From Capniomyces stellatus (taxonomy: Eukaryota > Kickxellomycota > Harpellomycetes > Harpellales > Legeriomycetaceae): a DNA stretch of 46,411 nucleotides. The number at the start of each line of letters is the position of its first letter. The stretch's first letter is position 1. This document shows positions 30,147 through 41,120 of this stretch, piece by piece. The translations under genes and the position numbers were made by a program. Under the pieces are notes generated by a model. The model worked only from the letters and a program-made list of their open reading frames with translations. It did no database searches and was not told where the DNA came from. The DNA lies in NCBI GenBank assembly GCA_001661515.1, contig LUVW01000050.1, positions 1 to 46,411 on the forward strand. The letters run 5' to 3'.

Positions 30147-32549
30147 CTAATTGTAAACCAATTTGATTTCCTTGGCGCGGCTGCCCTTTGGAACGGTTGC
30201 CGTAACAACACATTCGCTCTTATAACACGACTTGTTTTCCGAGTAAACCACTTTGGTAATGTATTTTGTATACGCTGCAACTGTCTTTGTAGGCTGTGGA
30301 GGACAGTTTGATGGTCTCACCTGCTTCTTGTTTCTTGCGACTATAGTCGGTAAAGCAGATGCTCGTGTTGCTGGCCCAACTTTCATCTTTATATCTCCAA
30401 CTTTACTTCCTTTGTTTATCTGCGCTACTGAACTGGCCTTAATCCTTTCTGCAATTGTCGGTCTAATCAACCTAACAGACTTTATTTTTTCTCTTCTAGC
30501 TGATATGATTGACAAAGTCTTTTCCTTTCTGGCTGACTTGATTGACTTGATTGACTTGATTGACTTGATCATATCTTTCCTGGCAGATTTGGCGGATCTA
30601 ATTGATTTGGTCATATATTTTCTGGCTGACTTGATTGACTTGATCGACTTGATCATATCCTTCCTGGCAGATCTGACAGATCTAATCGACTTGGCCTTAT
30701 CTTTTCTGGCTGGCTTGATTGATCTAAACATATCTTTTCTTGCTGACTTGATTGACTTGATTATATCTTTCCTGGCTGATTTAACTGATTTGATTGATCT
30801 GATTTTTTCAATGTTTGCCGTTCTGACAGGCATAACCATGCTTGCGCGCCGGAGGCTGGCAGGCATAGCTTTTATGGCTGAAATGGATTTAATGGCTTTT
30901 ATGGCTGGCTTGGCTGACATGGCTGACTTGGTTTGCGACGCAGTATCTATTTTGTAGGTTTTATCGGCTCCGGATCTTTCTTTTCTGGCTGGTTTGATTG
31001 ACTTGATCGACATGATATTTTCCTTTCTGGCTGACCTGGCAGACTTGATTGACTTGATCATATCTTTCCTGGCAGATTTGGCAGACTTGATCGATTTGAT
31101 CATATCTTTTCTGGCTGACTTGATTGGCTTGATCATACCTTTACTGGCTGGTTTGATTGACTTAGTCGACATGATATTTTCCCTTCTGGCTGACCTGGCT
31201 GACCTGGCTGACTTGATCGACTTGATTGGTCTAAACATATCTTTCCTGGCTGATTCGATCGAACTGACTGACCTCATTGATCTGAATTTACCTTTTCTGA
31301 TTGTCTGGATAGATCTAATGGACTTGATTATATTTTTTCTGGCTGATATGATTGATGAAGCCTTATTTATTGTGGCTGATCTAATGGCTTTTTTTGTTTT
31401 AGTATTCTCTAATATCTGCATAACACCACTTACAGCTTTGGTATATACTGGTTTAATGCTTGTACCCCCGATAAATCTCTGGCCTGTGGCTGCTGGTATT
31501 ACTTTTGTTGCTTTATAACTTATTGACACCGTTCTTCCAATTATGGAAGTAGTCTGCGATTTAGCGTTAGCAACAGCTGTTGCATTACTTTTTCCAAGAA
31601 CTTCCACGTTTGTTGGTTTATGAGCTTGTTTGATATTTGCAATGTTACTTGAAATATTTGCTGTGTTGGTCTTTAGTGGTGAGGTTATGTTTAAAGAACC
31701 ACCACTAACCAACTTATTTTTAAGAGAATCCTCAACAAATCTTTTATTAGCCCGAGACTTGTCTGCCACCGGTTTGGCTTTGGGTACTTTACTCAAGACA
31801 TCGCACTCTTTTACAAACCCAGGTCGTGGTGGGTTTACGGTTATCATATCATTTGGTCTTGGAATCACCTGTGGTTCCTCGCCTTTTTCCTCGCACATAA
31901 CCTCAGCATATTTGACGTTTGTTTTGCATTTCTTGGAGTAAATAGAAAAGTATTTTGGGTAGTACCTAATTGGATGTTTGAAACTGAATAGATAATTTTC
32001 TTCAACTTTTCCCTTTTTGAAGTTCCAAACCCCAATCCCCCCGGTTCCTGTATCGTCGATTGTAAAAAACAACCCTGTAGTCTCCCTGGTGTTTATGTTT
32101 GCCGACTTTCCAGCCACATCAAATGGACCCGATCTTTTATTGAAGTATGCTCCAGAGGGATTTGGCAAACTGTTTTTTCCAATACTATTTGAGCCAAACC
32201 AAAATTCTGTAAAGTTGCCGTTGTATCCCTTTTGGTCAGAGCAGACAAGAATAAAGTCGTTAGTTCCTGAGACGTTAAATCCAATCCTCATCGTATCTCC
32301 AAAAGCACATGTTGTAGAGAGATCCTTCCACTTTCTCGCTGATTTTTTCAACTCGTCACCTCTGGTAGCAATTAAGGAATTGAAAATGTACGGTTCGTTT
32401 TTTTTAGCGTCAAACCTATAATCATCAGCGCTATTCATAAAATAACCATGGCCCATTACTCCAGCTGAATTCTCGCCATGTTTATCGCCGCTTAAGCTTG
32501 CATTGCTGGTATAGGCAAGCAATGCTACAATAGAAAATGTTCTGTGCAT
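30147..32549 (-). CDS. Secreted protein with unknown N-terminal domain and long Lys/Ser repeat region (800 aa)
   Basis: Intronless, 800 residues. The signal peptide is about residues 1-18 (MHRTFSIVALLAYTSNAS). Residues about 20-245 form a folded-looking domain rich in aromatic and Gly residues, with several cysteines (TTCAFGDTMRIGFNVSG, ILVCSDQKGYNGNFTEFWFG, KKCKTNVKYAEVMCEE); I recognise no family. Residues about 250-400 are polar. Residues about 400-720 are a degenerate repeat built from SIKSARKDMIKSIKSA-like units, extremely rich in Lys, Ser, Ala, Ile and Arg. The tail is cysteine-containing (NCPPQPTKTV.., SCYKSECVV). Net charge is strongly positive. It could bind polyanions or matrix polysaccharide, or be an adhesive or structural surface protein; this is inference. 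No GPI signal is seen. Confidence 0.8.
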   Translation of the reverse strand: MHRTFSIVALLAYTSNASLSGDKHGENSAGVMGHGYFMNSADDYRFDAKKNEPYIFNSLIATRGDELKKSARKWKDLSTTCAFGDTMRIGFNVSGTNDFILVCSDQKGYNGNFTEFWFGSNSIGKNSLPNPSGAYFNKRSGPFDVAGKSANINTRETTGLFFTIDDTGTGGIGVWNFKKGKVEENYLFSFKHPIRYYPKYFSIYSKKCKTNVKYAEVMCEEKGEEPQVIPRPNDMITVNPPRPGFVKECDVLSKVPKAKPVADKSRANKRFVEDSLKNKLVSGGSLNITSPLKTNTANISSNIANIKQAHKPTNVEVLGKSNATAVANAKSQTTSIIGRTVSISYKATKVIPAATGQRFIGGTSIKPVYTKAVSGVMQILENTKTKKAIRSATINKASSIISARKNIIKSIRSIQTIRKGKFRSMRSVSSIESARKDMFRPIKSIKSARSARSARRENIMSTKSIKPASKGMIKPIKSARKDMIKSIKSAKSARKDMIKSIKSARSARKENIMSIKSIKPARKERSGADKTYKIDTASQTKSAMSAKPAIKAIKSISAIKAMPASLRRASMVMPVRTANIEKIRSIKSVKSARKDIIKSIKSARKDMFRSIKPARKDKAKSIRSVRSARKDMIKSIKSIKSARKYMTKSIRSAKSARKDMIKSIKSIKSIKSARKEKTLSIISARREKIKSVRLIRPTIAERIKASSVAQINKGSKVGDIKMKVGPATRASALPTIVARNKKQVRPSNCPPQPTKTVAAYTKYITKVVYSENKSCYKSECVVTATVPKGSRAKEIKLVYN
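30430..31400. repeat. Degenerate coding repeat encoding SARKDMIKSIK units
   Basis: On the plus strand this reads as repeated CTTGATTGACTTGATCATATCTTTCCTGGC-like blocks of variable spacing (short SIK/SAR modules of 9-12 bases within longer 30-60-base blocks). It is in-frame within the 800-residue gene on the minus strand. The plus-strand frames made of DLIDLIISFLADL are shadows of this repeat. Confidence 0.85.
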
Positions 32550-34131
32550 AGCCTGTCACTATTTTAAAAAATTTAAATGCAATAAAACGGATAATTGTTT
32601 TGTGAATATATTGTCAAATGCATAAAAAAAACTAACTGCAAAGAGGATTGATGGGTTTATAAATAGCATCTTGCTTTTTTTTGTTGTTGCTGCTGAAATG
32701 TTTTGATAAACAGAGTTGCTTTGAACAAAGTTTATTTTTGAAAATGCATAATCAGTAAAGCGTGTATGTTGCGTATTAATATATTATCAACTATTCTAAT
32801 TGCTTTTTTACCATTGATCTGCTGCCATTTTTACATCATGATTTGATTAGTTCATTTCAAGATTTGATTAGCATCAGCGATATTAAACAGAAAATATATA
32901 TTGCTGGAGCCTTTAGCTAGACTGTCGTTAATCTAGTAATATTCTGGCATTTGACTTAATTGGGAAAGGTAGGCTTCAGATTGGTTTAGAAGTGACTGTT
33001 TGCTTTTCTTAGTTTGGGCCATTGAGTTTACTAGAGCCCGCTTAAATTCAAAATATACATGGTACTTGGGATCGTATTATGGAGCCTAGAGTTATAATAT
33101 GTACAAATAAACAACTCACACAGTAGAATTGGTGGGTTGCGTTTGGTTTGATGCAAATCATTAGAACAAACCTGGTCTTGATTTAATTTAATCTTATTTT
33201 GCCCAACCCAATAATAAAAATTGGCTAAAATTTCAATAAAAAAAGGACCAAAAGCCGATTAATTCCGGACTAGATCTTTTTAATTAAATACAAAATGAAT
33301 ATCAATAACAATAAAAAAAATACAAAATAAGACTAAACAAATGCTCTTGGTAAATTTTTTTTGGTACAAGTATTGTTTTGGATCGAGATCAAATGCTGAT
33401 TCAGTACCTCAATAGAAATATAAGAGTTGAATTCGGGTCCTTTAATATAAAAGAAAGGGCTATTAATCTCGAAGCTTAATTACCAAGTTATTATTGTTTA
33501 GTATAAAATTTACTAAAGACGTTATACGAGATATGTTATATTCAACCTATATAAAACCACTATACCTAGGGAATTATATACCACAGAGCTCTGATTAGAT
33601 CATATAGGAGCCAACTCTGTATCGCTTATTTAAATTATACTGAACTGAACTGAACTGAACTGAATTCACAATTCTTGTTATATCAACCTTACCAAGACCA
33701 TTTAAAAGCAATAGTGATGTTTAGTAGTATGAATAGATGTGCTGATTGGACAAAAGGCTAGCCGAAATGCTATGTTTATTATATATTATTGGTTGAATGA
33801 GTTTGAGACTAGCTTGTTTGCCAATCTAAATTTGTAAAATTGTCAAAAATTAGCTGAATAAACAGCAATGGGATGAGTTTGATGGTAATTAAAGGTAAAG
33901 CGGCAAGCCAATAACTGATTGCAAAAGTTGATGTAGTGTTTTCTTTAGATGTAGCAAACCAAATCGCGAAATTTTAATTCAATTTACCATGTTAAAATTT
34001 TTTTTAAATAAAGTTGGAAACGACGGGAGATTTTTTTAGTTTAATTTACAGTTATTAAAGGCAAAAGGTTATGTTATTGACTTTTTAAATTTAAATGCGA
34101 AAATCGTTTTTTTTTTTCTTTTTCTTTTTTT

Positions 34132-34165
<34 letters not shown>

Positions 34166-34363
34166 AGTTTCCACATTAATTGTTAAATATTATTGTGGTA
34201 CACTTTGCTCAGCAAGTTTCATTTTTTTTTTTTACAGTCTTCCAAATACAAGTTTTTACTACGGCTTCCGTTTATTACGGGTGCCATAATAAGACATTAA
34301 CTTGGATTCGACAAACTAGATAGGTAGGGATATTCCAAACTATAATATAAATCTGCTGTAACA
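32550..34363. other. 1.8-kb divergent intergenic region
   Basis: No frames worth reporting. It holds a CTGAA pentanucleotide array (33643-33663), a long poly-T tract (about 34108-34164, TTTTTTTTCTTTTTC-interrupted then pure T) about 200 bases upstream of PET127, and AT-rich DNA. A TATAAATAGC string at 32658-32667 lies about 110 bases upstream of the secreted repeat-protein ATG and is a plausible TATA element for it. Confidence 0.5.
34108..34164. repeat. Long poly-T tract
   Basis: T-rich, beginning with scattered C and ending in an uninterrupted run of more than 30 T. It lies about 200 bases upstream of the PET127 start. In yeast-like promoters such dA:dT tracts exclude nucleosomes; the length is also an assembly-risk region. 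Confidence 0.9.
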
Positions 34364-37300
34364 ATGAAAGCTTTAGCGAGGCCGGCCAAAAGGATACCAA
34401 TCGAAAGCGAATCAAAGTTGGTGGAGAGATATTTGAATACAATTAAGAAGAACAATGAGAATATCAAAAAGAAAGAGGCGCATAATTTGATTCCTAAAAG
34501 GATAGGTATAACTTACAACAGCTGGATCAAAATCAGACCTCAGAGATACAAGTTAATCCGTAAGTGCAAATATAATATAATGCAGTGAATAGTTTTAAAA
34601 AAAGGATCCGATCCTTGTAACTCGGAAAGCGATTAAATTGGTAGCAGGACAAAGAGAGTTGGCAAAAACAATTCTGAGAAATGCAAAACAATTCTGAAAA
34701 TGCAAAACAAATAGCGATCGACAACAGCGATATAAAAGGAGTACCCAAATTGGCACATGGACTAGACAGAGTTTTGTTCAAGTAAGTTTTTTTTCTTCTG
34801 GTATTTTCAAAATGGAATGTTAAAGTAGGATTGGTGCTGAATCCAAACAAGAAAGATTGAAGCGACTTGTAAAATGTGTCAAAATAGGTCGGGTTATCAT
34901 TATCTCCAACACCCCGAAACAAATGTATACAACTTCACTCCATTTCTGCACGAACTTACAAAGCCAGAGGACTTTGACTATGATAAACTAACGCCGTTTA
35001 TTAGGCCGTCTGAAGACACGGTAAGTAGAAACAGCACTCTTTAATGCATTTAAACTTTAAGGCGGACATATAGTGTTTGGGAGCTATGTTATTCGAGTTT
35101 TTTTTTTCTAGTCTAAACACGGTGGGGGGTAAATATAAAAAATTGTAGAGGTTGAAAGAGCTGGCTAAAATGTACAAGAAAAAGTACATTGGGTCAACAA
35201 GTTCAATGTCAGGAATTATGTCACAGATACATTTTTTGATTTCAAGGTGGAAAAAGGTGGACATTTCAGGGCTATCGGAAGAATTTGCAAGCGAGGTACT
35301 GATTATTGTAGTATAATTGAGGCGGTTTTGGTAGATTTTGTCTGATTGGAGCATCACTAAAGTATGATTTATACCACAGTTGCTAGTTTTCTCAACATGA
35401 TTACAATAACCAAATGTTTTAAAAAGGAATTGAAAAAAATACTAATAGTCGAATGGGTTTACAAGAGCTACAAAACTGGCGTCGTCAGTCTTACTAACTT
35501 ACAAGGACGGGGTCTACTCGGTGGATGCAGATAAGACCTTTAACGATAAAGACAATGTCCTCTCACTAATGGTAATTATATAAACTCATAACTACACACA
35601 TGCATTGATACAGATATAGTTTTACTTTGATCGATATTATTGCTGCTGTTATACCAACACTTTTGGTTGTTATTTTTAGGGAAAATCTATGGAGAAGTTG
35701 TTAGTGTTGGAAAAGGACGAGTATAACCAGTTCATCAAAGGAAACTCCGACTCAAACCCAGAACAGCACCCTGAAAGCTACCACTATAGCATAGTACGTA
35801 CCCAATGCCATTGCGTTTGTATTTTTGATAATACTGTCGTGTACACATATAAACTACAGTATTACGCTGTTTGTAAATAAGCGTACCGACACCTTTTATT
35901 GTTTGGCTGGTATTTTGAATAGTCGGAGAATTTTCTGCTTCGATCCCAGCAGGATTGTAGAGACCATAGGCTGCCCAAAATGACATTTGATTTGAAAACA
36001 CGGGCTGTGGTTTCAGTTAGGATGGATATCAACAATTACAAGGTTTGTATTTATCTGACTTGAATTGCTTGTATTTATTTGACTTGAATCGTCTGTATTT
36101 TGTTATATTTATATTCGCGATGCCTAGCTTTTTCCATTTCCATTTTCCTCTATATTTTTTTTAAAGAAATACTTGGAAACTTTAATGCAATAATAGGAGG
36201 CTTGTGGTTATCAGATAGTAAAAGATGACGGGTTTTTTAAATCGTTTGAAAGAGAGTATTACGATTTGATCAGATCAGGGTTTCTGAAATACGGGTAATG
36301 TTTGCTACTTGTCTTAGCTGGGCATAACAATGGATCTGCCTTTAGCAGCATATTGCCAATTTATTATACAATCGAATGTTGATGTTTGTGATTTTAACTT
36401 GGAATTTCGACAACGTCCATTTAATTTAATTTAATTTATCTCTTTCAGTTATTAATCAACTTAATTTAATTTATTTTTGGTTGTTTTTCCAGATTCCAAA
36501 CCCGGATAGGGAATATGGATGGCATTTTTGTGGCATACCACAACACTGCACGTATTTTTGGGTTCCAATACATCCCTGTTCAAGAAATGGATCGACGGAT
36601 TTACGGGAATACATTGACAGGAGAAACCACATTCAATTACATATTAGGATTTTCAAACCAAATATTTGACCACGTCACTCACTTATACCCGGAAAAGGTT
36701 CGTTCATATTTTGTTTGAGACTATTATCTAGCATATATAGTCAAATCCAGTGTTGATGTTAACTTGGTGTAGCTTACAACAATTACTTTTACTTAAATTT
36801 AACATCAACAAACGACACAATAATGCTGTTTATAGGACATGATTCTGTCATTCGATACCAAACCAAAAGGAGGTTTTATGAATCTGTGGGTTGAGGTTTT
36901 GAACTATTATACCACAGATATTTCCTCTGACTCATCACTTGATTCCCCAGAAAACAAAGAGTTGTCTAACGAAAATCCTTCAAGCACTGACAATGCATCT
37001 ACATCACCGAATGAACTTGAGAACGACAACAACGTTACAGAGAATATAGACGAATTAAACAAACAGCATAAGCTCAAAACTGAATCGCAAAACGACGGAC
37101 CTAAAGCATCCATAGAAGACACACCTTACTCAGTGAGCCCAACATCCAAGGTGGATCTCTTTGAAATCCAAATATCGACCCATTTAAATGGAACTGAGGT
37201 ATCAGAGCCTGTCACCTTAAAGTCCGCAGATGATGACTGGGTTGTTAGCTGGAACATCAACCCAAGAACCGCTTCATCAGCATCGATTAGAGAAGTTTAT

Positions 37301-37471
37301 AACAGTTTCCGCAATAAACAACGAACCTTCTTTGATTTCAACAGACTCAGGCCTGACGGAACCGAGGTTGTTCCATCATTTATAAAGACTTTGAGAAACA
37401 TAAGCAATGAGGGACACCATTTAAACCCTGCTCAAAAAATTCATGTTGACAAGTTTTACCTTAAAAAATAG
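34364..37471 (+). CDS. PET127: PET127 family mitochondrial RNA-metabolism protein (624 aa)
   Basis: Ten exons join in frame: 34364-34559, 34679-34781, 34888-35020, 35149-35295, 35449-35571, 35680-35793, 35923-36042, 36197-36294, 36493-36697 and 36836-37471. Family landmarks appear in order: PKLAHGLDRVLFK, YHYLQHPETNVYNFTPFL, KYIGSTSSMSGIMSQIHFLI, SRWKKVDIS, TYKDGVYSVDADK, GKSMEKLLVLE, PESYHYS, LPKMTFDLKTRAVVSVRMDI, SFEREYYDLIRSGFLKYG, TRIGNMDGIFVAYHNTARIF and GFQYIPVQEMDRRIYG. The conserved E/D/K-containing blocks (FDLKTR, SFEREYY) fit the proposed nuclease-like fold. Yeast Pet127 acts at the mitochondrial membrane in RNA 5' processing and degradation. A roughly 100-residue acidic Ser/Asn-rich insertion (about 435-535) splits the C-terminal part before the DDWVVSWNINP block. 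The N-terminus (MKALARPAKRIPI) is basic but short as a presequence, so an extra 5' exon is possible. Confidence 0.92.
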
Positions 37472-38546
37472 ATCTTTTTATATAGCCAAAAGAAGTAAGG
37501 TTCTTTTTACCTTCTCTCTCTCTCTCTCTCTCTCTCCCCCCTCTTTTTTTTAATTTCTTACTTTACCAAATATCCAACAAACTCTGATATGTCTCCTTAT
37601 TCGTTTAACAGTTATTCCACTTTTCCACTTTTTTTTTTTTAATCTTTATTTATTATTTAGTTGCCTTTGTTTTAGACTATTATCAATGTTTTACTTTTGT
37701 TATATTTATTTAATACTTAACATCCATAATCAAAATACTCAATACTCAATACTCATTTTTCCTTATTAGAATACATATTCACTTTCATATCCCATTCCCC
37801 CACGATATTAAATATTTGGATATTCTGTGTTGAAATCTTGATTTGAGTTTACTGTTGATTAGATTAGTTGCCAATTTAAACAATATTAATCCCGATTGAA
37901 ATGTTTTATTTTAATTATTATTTGAAACATTTAATTTAAACTATAAACCACTTGTAATTAACAAATGCTAATAGCTTTAAAGGCCAAATTAATTGTTTAA
38001 TTTAACTGTTAATTTTAACCAAATGTATCAAGTCAATTAAGGATGTCATAGTAGTTTTGGTTACCTTCTCTACTCTAAAATACCAATGTTCGACTTCAAG
38101 TACACAACACAAAATACTCAACACTCAGCACTCGATATTCAACTTCCAGCACTCGATAATAAACATTCAATATTAAATTTTAATTTTAAAACTTTAAATA
38201 GTCAATAGTCAGCAGCCAATGTTTGATCATGTTACCAACAGGGTATCTAAAAAAAAACAAAAACAAAAAATACTAGCTACTGAACTAGCTCTTAACTAGC
38301 TCTTAACTCCCAAAATAGAGCCGGCAGTATTATCTTATTCTACTTCCAATATTGTACCATTATCATTGTTTTGCTACAGATTTGACTTGTATATATTGAA
38401 GTAGGAAGCCTCAAGTTATTTTTTTTAAAAAAAAAGTGTTCTCTATTATCATTATTTTGGTCAAAGTCTGTGTTAGTATCCCATAAGTTTTGGTACTCCT
38501 ATTATACTCGTTTCAAAAGAAATCCAAAATTTAACCTATTTACAAA
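37472..38546. other. 1.1-kb intergenic region
   Basis: It contains a TC dinucleotide run (about 37511-37536), poly-T, and repeated AATACTCAATACTCAATACTC / CAACACTCAGCACTCGATATTC-like motifs at 37728-37755 and 38106-38160. No gene is supported. It is the 3' flank of PET127 and the promoter side of the second KNH-like gene. Confidence 0.5.
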
Positions 38547-39344
38547 ATGAAATCACTAACACTGTTACTCGGGTCATCACTCTTAGCTTATTGCACATTT
38601 GCCAAAATTGTAATTAACCAACCTTTGCAGTCAACAAAATGGATACCAGGAAACCAAGTGAACATCAATTGGGCGTAAGTTTAGCAAAAATAGAAAATAG
38701 AAAATAAAAATAAAAATAAAAAACAAAAACAAATGGATATTAGAAAATCAAATTAAACATTATGATCATGAATTACTTTTAAATCCAATTTGGATAATTT
38801 TAACAACTGTATTTAACAACAATTTTAAAACTACATGTACAAACAAACATCTAATAGCAATAGCGAAAGAAACATAGCACTGAGCGGAAAAGTACTTATA
38901 GATCTGATGGAAGGTTCAGATCCCAATAACTTGGGATTGGTTCTCACCATTTGCCAAGAGTGTGATGCATACTTAAAGAAGGTCCAATATACGGTGCCAA
39001 AGGATCTCCCACAATCAAAATTCTACTCTGTCAGAATCACCGATGAGGAAGGTGAGCAGTCGTACAGCCCATCGTTTACAGGGGGTGCAGGCACCGACTT
39101 TAATGGCCAAGAAGTTAAAGATAACAAACCAGTAGATTCCAAAGCCAAGCCAGCCGAGCCACAAGCAGGCGAAAGCAATAATGAAGCCCCCAAAAACAAC
39201 AATGAAAGCGGAGGAAGCGAGGGCGAAGTCCAGCCAAGTAAAAAGAAAGCCAATGATGAAGTGAGTTTCTCGGTAAAGAGCTACCCAGGATCTAGCATGG
39301 TTGCTATTGTAGTATTAAGCGGTATCAGCTGTTTACTGTGGTAA
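38547..39344 (+). CDS. KNH/Kre9-like GPI-anchored surface protein, second copy (204 aa)
   Basis: Exon 1 is 38547-38674 (GTAAGT donor). Exon 2 is 38858-39344, or starts at 38864 using the next in-phase AG. The signal peptide is MKSLTLLLGSSLLAYCTFA. The KNH-type domain follows: KIVINQPLQSTKWIPGNQVN then VLIDLMEGSDPNNLGLVLTI, with two cysteines (ICQECD), and KFYSVRITDEEGEQSYSPSF. The stalk is acidic and Pro/Asn/Glu-rich (KPVDSKAKPAEPQAGESNN..). The end is hydrophobic (SSMVAIVVLSGISCLLW), as in a GPI signal. It shares domain order, intron position (just after the NIN/VDF-W strand, phase 2) and topology with the gene at 11388-12349, so the two are paralogues. Their stalks differ completely: acidic here, Thr repeat there. 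Confidence 0.83.
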
Positions 39345-39791
39345 ACTAGAGTCTTCTAGCAGCTCAATGGTTGCACTAAATTAACCATATAATCTATCAC
39401 TGTTTTTTTCTTCTATTTTCATTGCATCTCATTCCCACAAACTAGTTACTCAACTATTCACTTTTCACTATTCTTTTTTTCAATCAATAAAATGTTAAAT
39501 ATCAAGAACCCACTAGCACCACTATAATGAAAAAATAGTACATAATCTCATCACTCTAGCAACACATTTGCTCCAACTACAGTACTTTTGATTGAACTAT
39601 AATAGTATCGAAACTTGGGTTTATTTGTAGATTGAAGCAAAAATTGAAAGAAATTAGCAGAGAAATTACTTTATAAAAAATAAGAAAGGTAATTTTATAA
39701 TATTGTTTGGTATTTCATGTTTTGTTGTATTGGTTCTGTTGCTAATAAACCACAATAGTAAATAATTATACTGATACGAGTAGTGGTCGTT
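39345..39791. other. Intergenic region
   Basis: No gene is supported. The minus-strand frame at 39695-39931 is out of frame with the decayed secreted-protein copy that overlaps it. Confidence 0.4.
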
Positions 39792-40227
39792 TCAGGCACA
39801 AAGCCGAATATTAATAAAGTGGTTTTCTCTGTTTGAAGTGGCATAATTAAATTTGTACGTCCAATGGTCGTATATAGGATATTGAAAGCGGAATCCTTGC
39901 ATTGAGCTGTAGATTTTTTCAGTTTCAGCAACTCACTCTACCAAATTTGTAGTGTTTTTTTTTGTGTTTGATTGGCATTCTTACTTGACGCAATATACAT
40001 CTTCAGAATCATCTTTAAAGTAGCTTTGGTATCGAAACGGCATTTTTGCATACCCAAGAATCCCTCGCCCCTTTTCAAACGGCTCCAATTGGATTATGGC
40101 GCTTCTGATATGTACTTCTGTTATGTCTAGCGCGTAGTTTTTTGTGATGCTCTTTTGGGCTATAAAGCTCGTAAACTTGGTCAACTGCGCCTGGCTTGCT
40201 TACGAGCGCCGAACCCATAATAACCAT
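39792..40227 (-). pseudogene. Decayed paralogue of the 26.2-kb secreted orphan
   Basis: The 5' part starts MVIMGSALVSKPG at 40227 in one frame. Homology to the 26216-26785 protein then continues in another frame: SITKNYALDITEVHIRSAII, PFEKGRGILGYAKMPF. It ends at a GTAAGA donor (39984). Past an AATCTACAG acceptor, exon 2 (39792-39906) reads SMQGFRFQYPIYDHW and ENHFINIRLCA and meets TGA. Similar residues (NDHYSYQYNY) continue past the stop. The frameshift near the signal peptide (only a 19-base intron could hide it, too short) and the premature stop argue for a pseudogene. A shortened expressed protein is less likely. The intact copy has no intron at this place. Confidence 0.65.
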
Positions 40228-40763
40228 TTTGATTGCTTTATTACATTGGCCACTCTGTAAACTGATTTGGTATGAAGTAGTTGATGTTGCCAAATATAAA
40301 AAACCAAGTGTTTACTTTTTATTTATTTATTTTTCTTCTTATTTTATTATTTTTTTTACTAAAGCATCAGCGGTATTTATTTTTGTTGGCATTCGCTTTC
40401 TTGGTTTATATACATTTGAAAACACCATACTTTGCAGAATGGGGTTATGACATGAACTCTGAACTCTGAACTCTGAACTCTGAGCTGCCATTCTCTTAAA
40501 GCAAACAGAGATACACAACTTGCCACTATACAGGCTGGAATATATATTGATGGCCCTTTTGCAGTTTGTTCAGTAGCTAAAAGCAGCATGGACAAGTCAT
40601 GTTTTATCAGATTTTGTTAAAACAGCACTACAATTAGACTACACTACAACACTACAACACTGGATACGTTTCAAGATTTTGGCAAATTCAGCTGTAAATA
40701 CAACAGGTTTTCCTCTGGCCCTTTTTTACATGATTGATTGGTGCTGGATCGGTAGAAACCAAC
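40228..40763. other. Intergenic region with short tandem repeat
   Basis: A heptanucleotide array GAACTCT (four copies, about 40452-40482) and an ACTACAACACTACAACACT duplication near 40640-40662. No gene is supported. Confidence 0.5.
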
Positions 40764-40984
40764 ATGGCTGATATTACCACAACCGATATTACCAAAACCG
40801 ATACTACTATGACTGAGGTGAGTGTAGGGGACGGGTAAATGTTAGTTTTACTTGTAGCTTCCTGTTTTAAAGGTTTTGGCAGGTTATTGAGTCGATGGAC
40901 TTGACACATTTACCTACTGATCACATTTACTGTGGGATTTTACGTACAAAATTCAACAAGTTAGTTTGGTGGAATAGGGCTTAA
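40764..40984 (+). CDS. Doubtful two-exon small protein (about 51 aa)
   Basis: Exon 1 (40764-40817) reads MADITTTDITKTDTTMTE and ends in GTGAGTG. Exon 2 starts at 40883 after TTTTGGCAG: VIESMDLTHLPTDHIYCGIL. It ends at TAA 40982-40984, or continues through a further possible intron (donor at 40943) into IYQDKELIKES. The splice signals are good but the protein is tiny, Thr/Asp-rich at the start, and of no known family. Confidence 0.3.
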
Positions 40985-41120
40985 TTTGGACGTGACTACA
41001 GCCACCACAGAAATTTACCAAGATAAAGAGCTAATTAAAGAAAGTACACTGAAATAAAAAATTAAAAGTTCTAGGAGGGCTGAGTAAGCAAAATGGGGGG
41101 GGGGAAGTAAATAAAAATGA

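Noticed and set aside
30253..31518. Two long plus-strand frames rich in DLIDLIISFLADL, looking like membrane proteins
   Set aside because: They are antisense shadows of the SARKDMIKSIK repeat in the 800-residue minus-strand gene, which has a signal peptide and continuous frame.
40175..40200. A 19-base GTAAGC..GCGCAG intron that would repair the decayed secreted gene
   Set aside because: Far shorter than any other intron here, so a frameshift is the better explanation.
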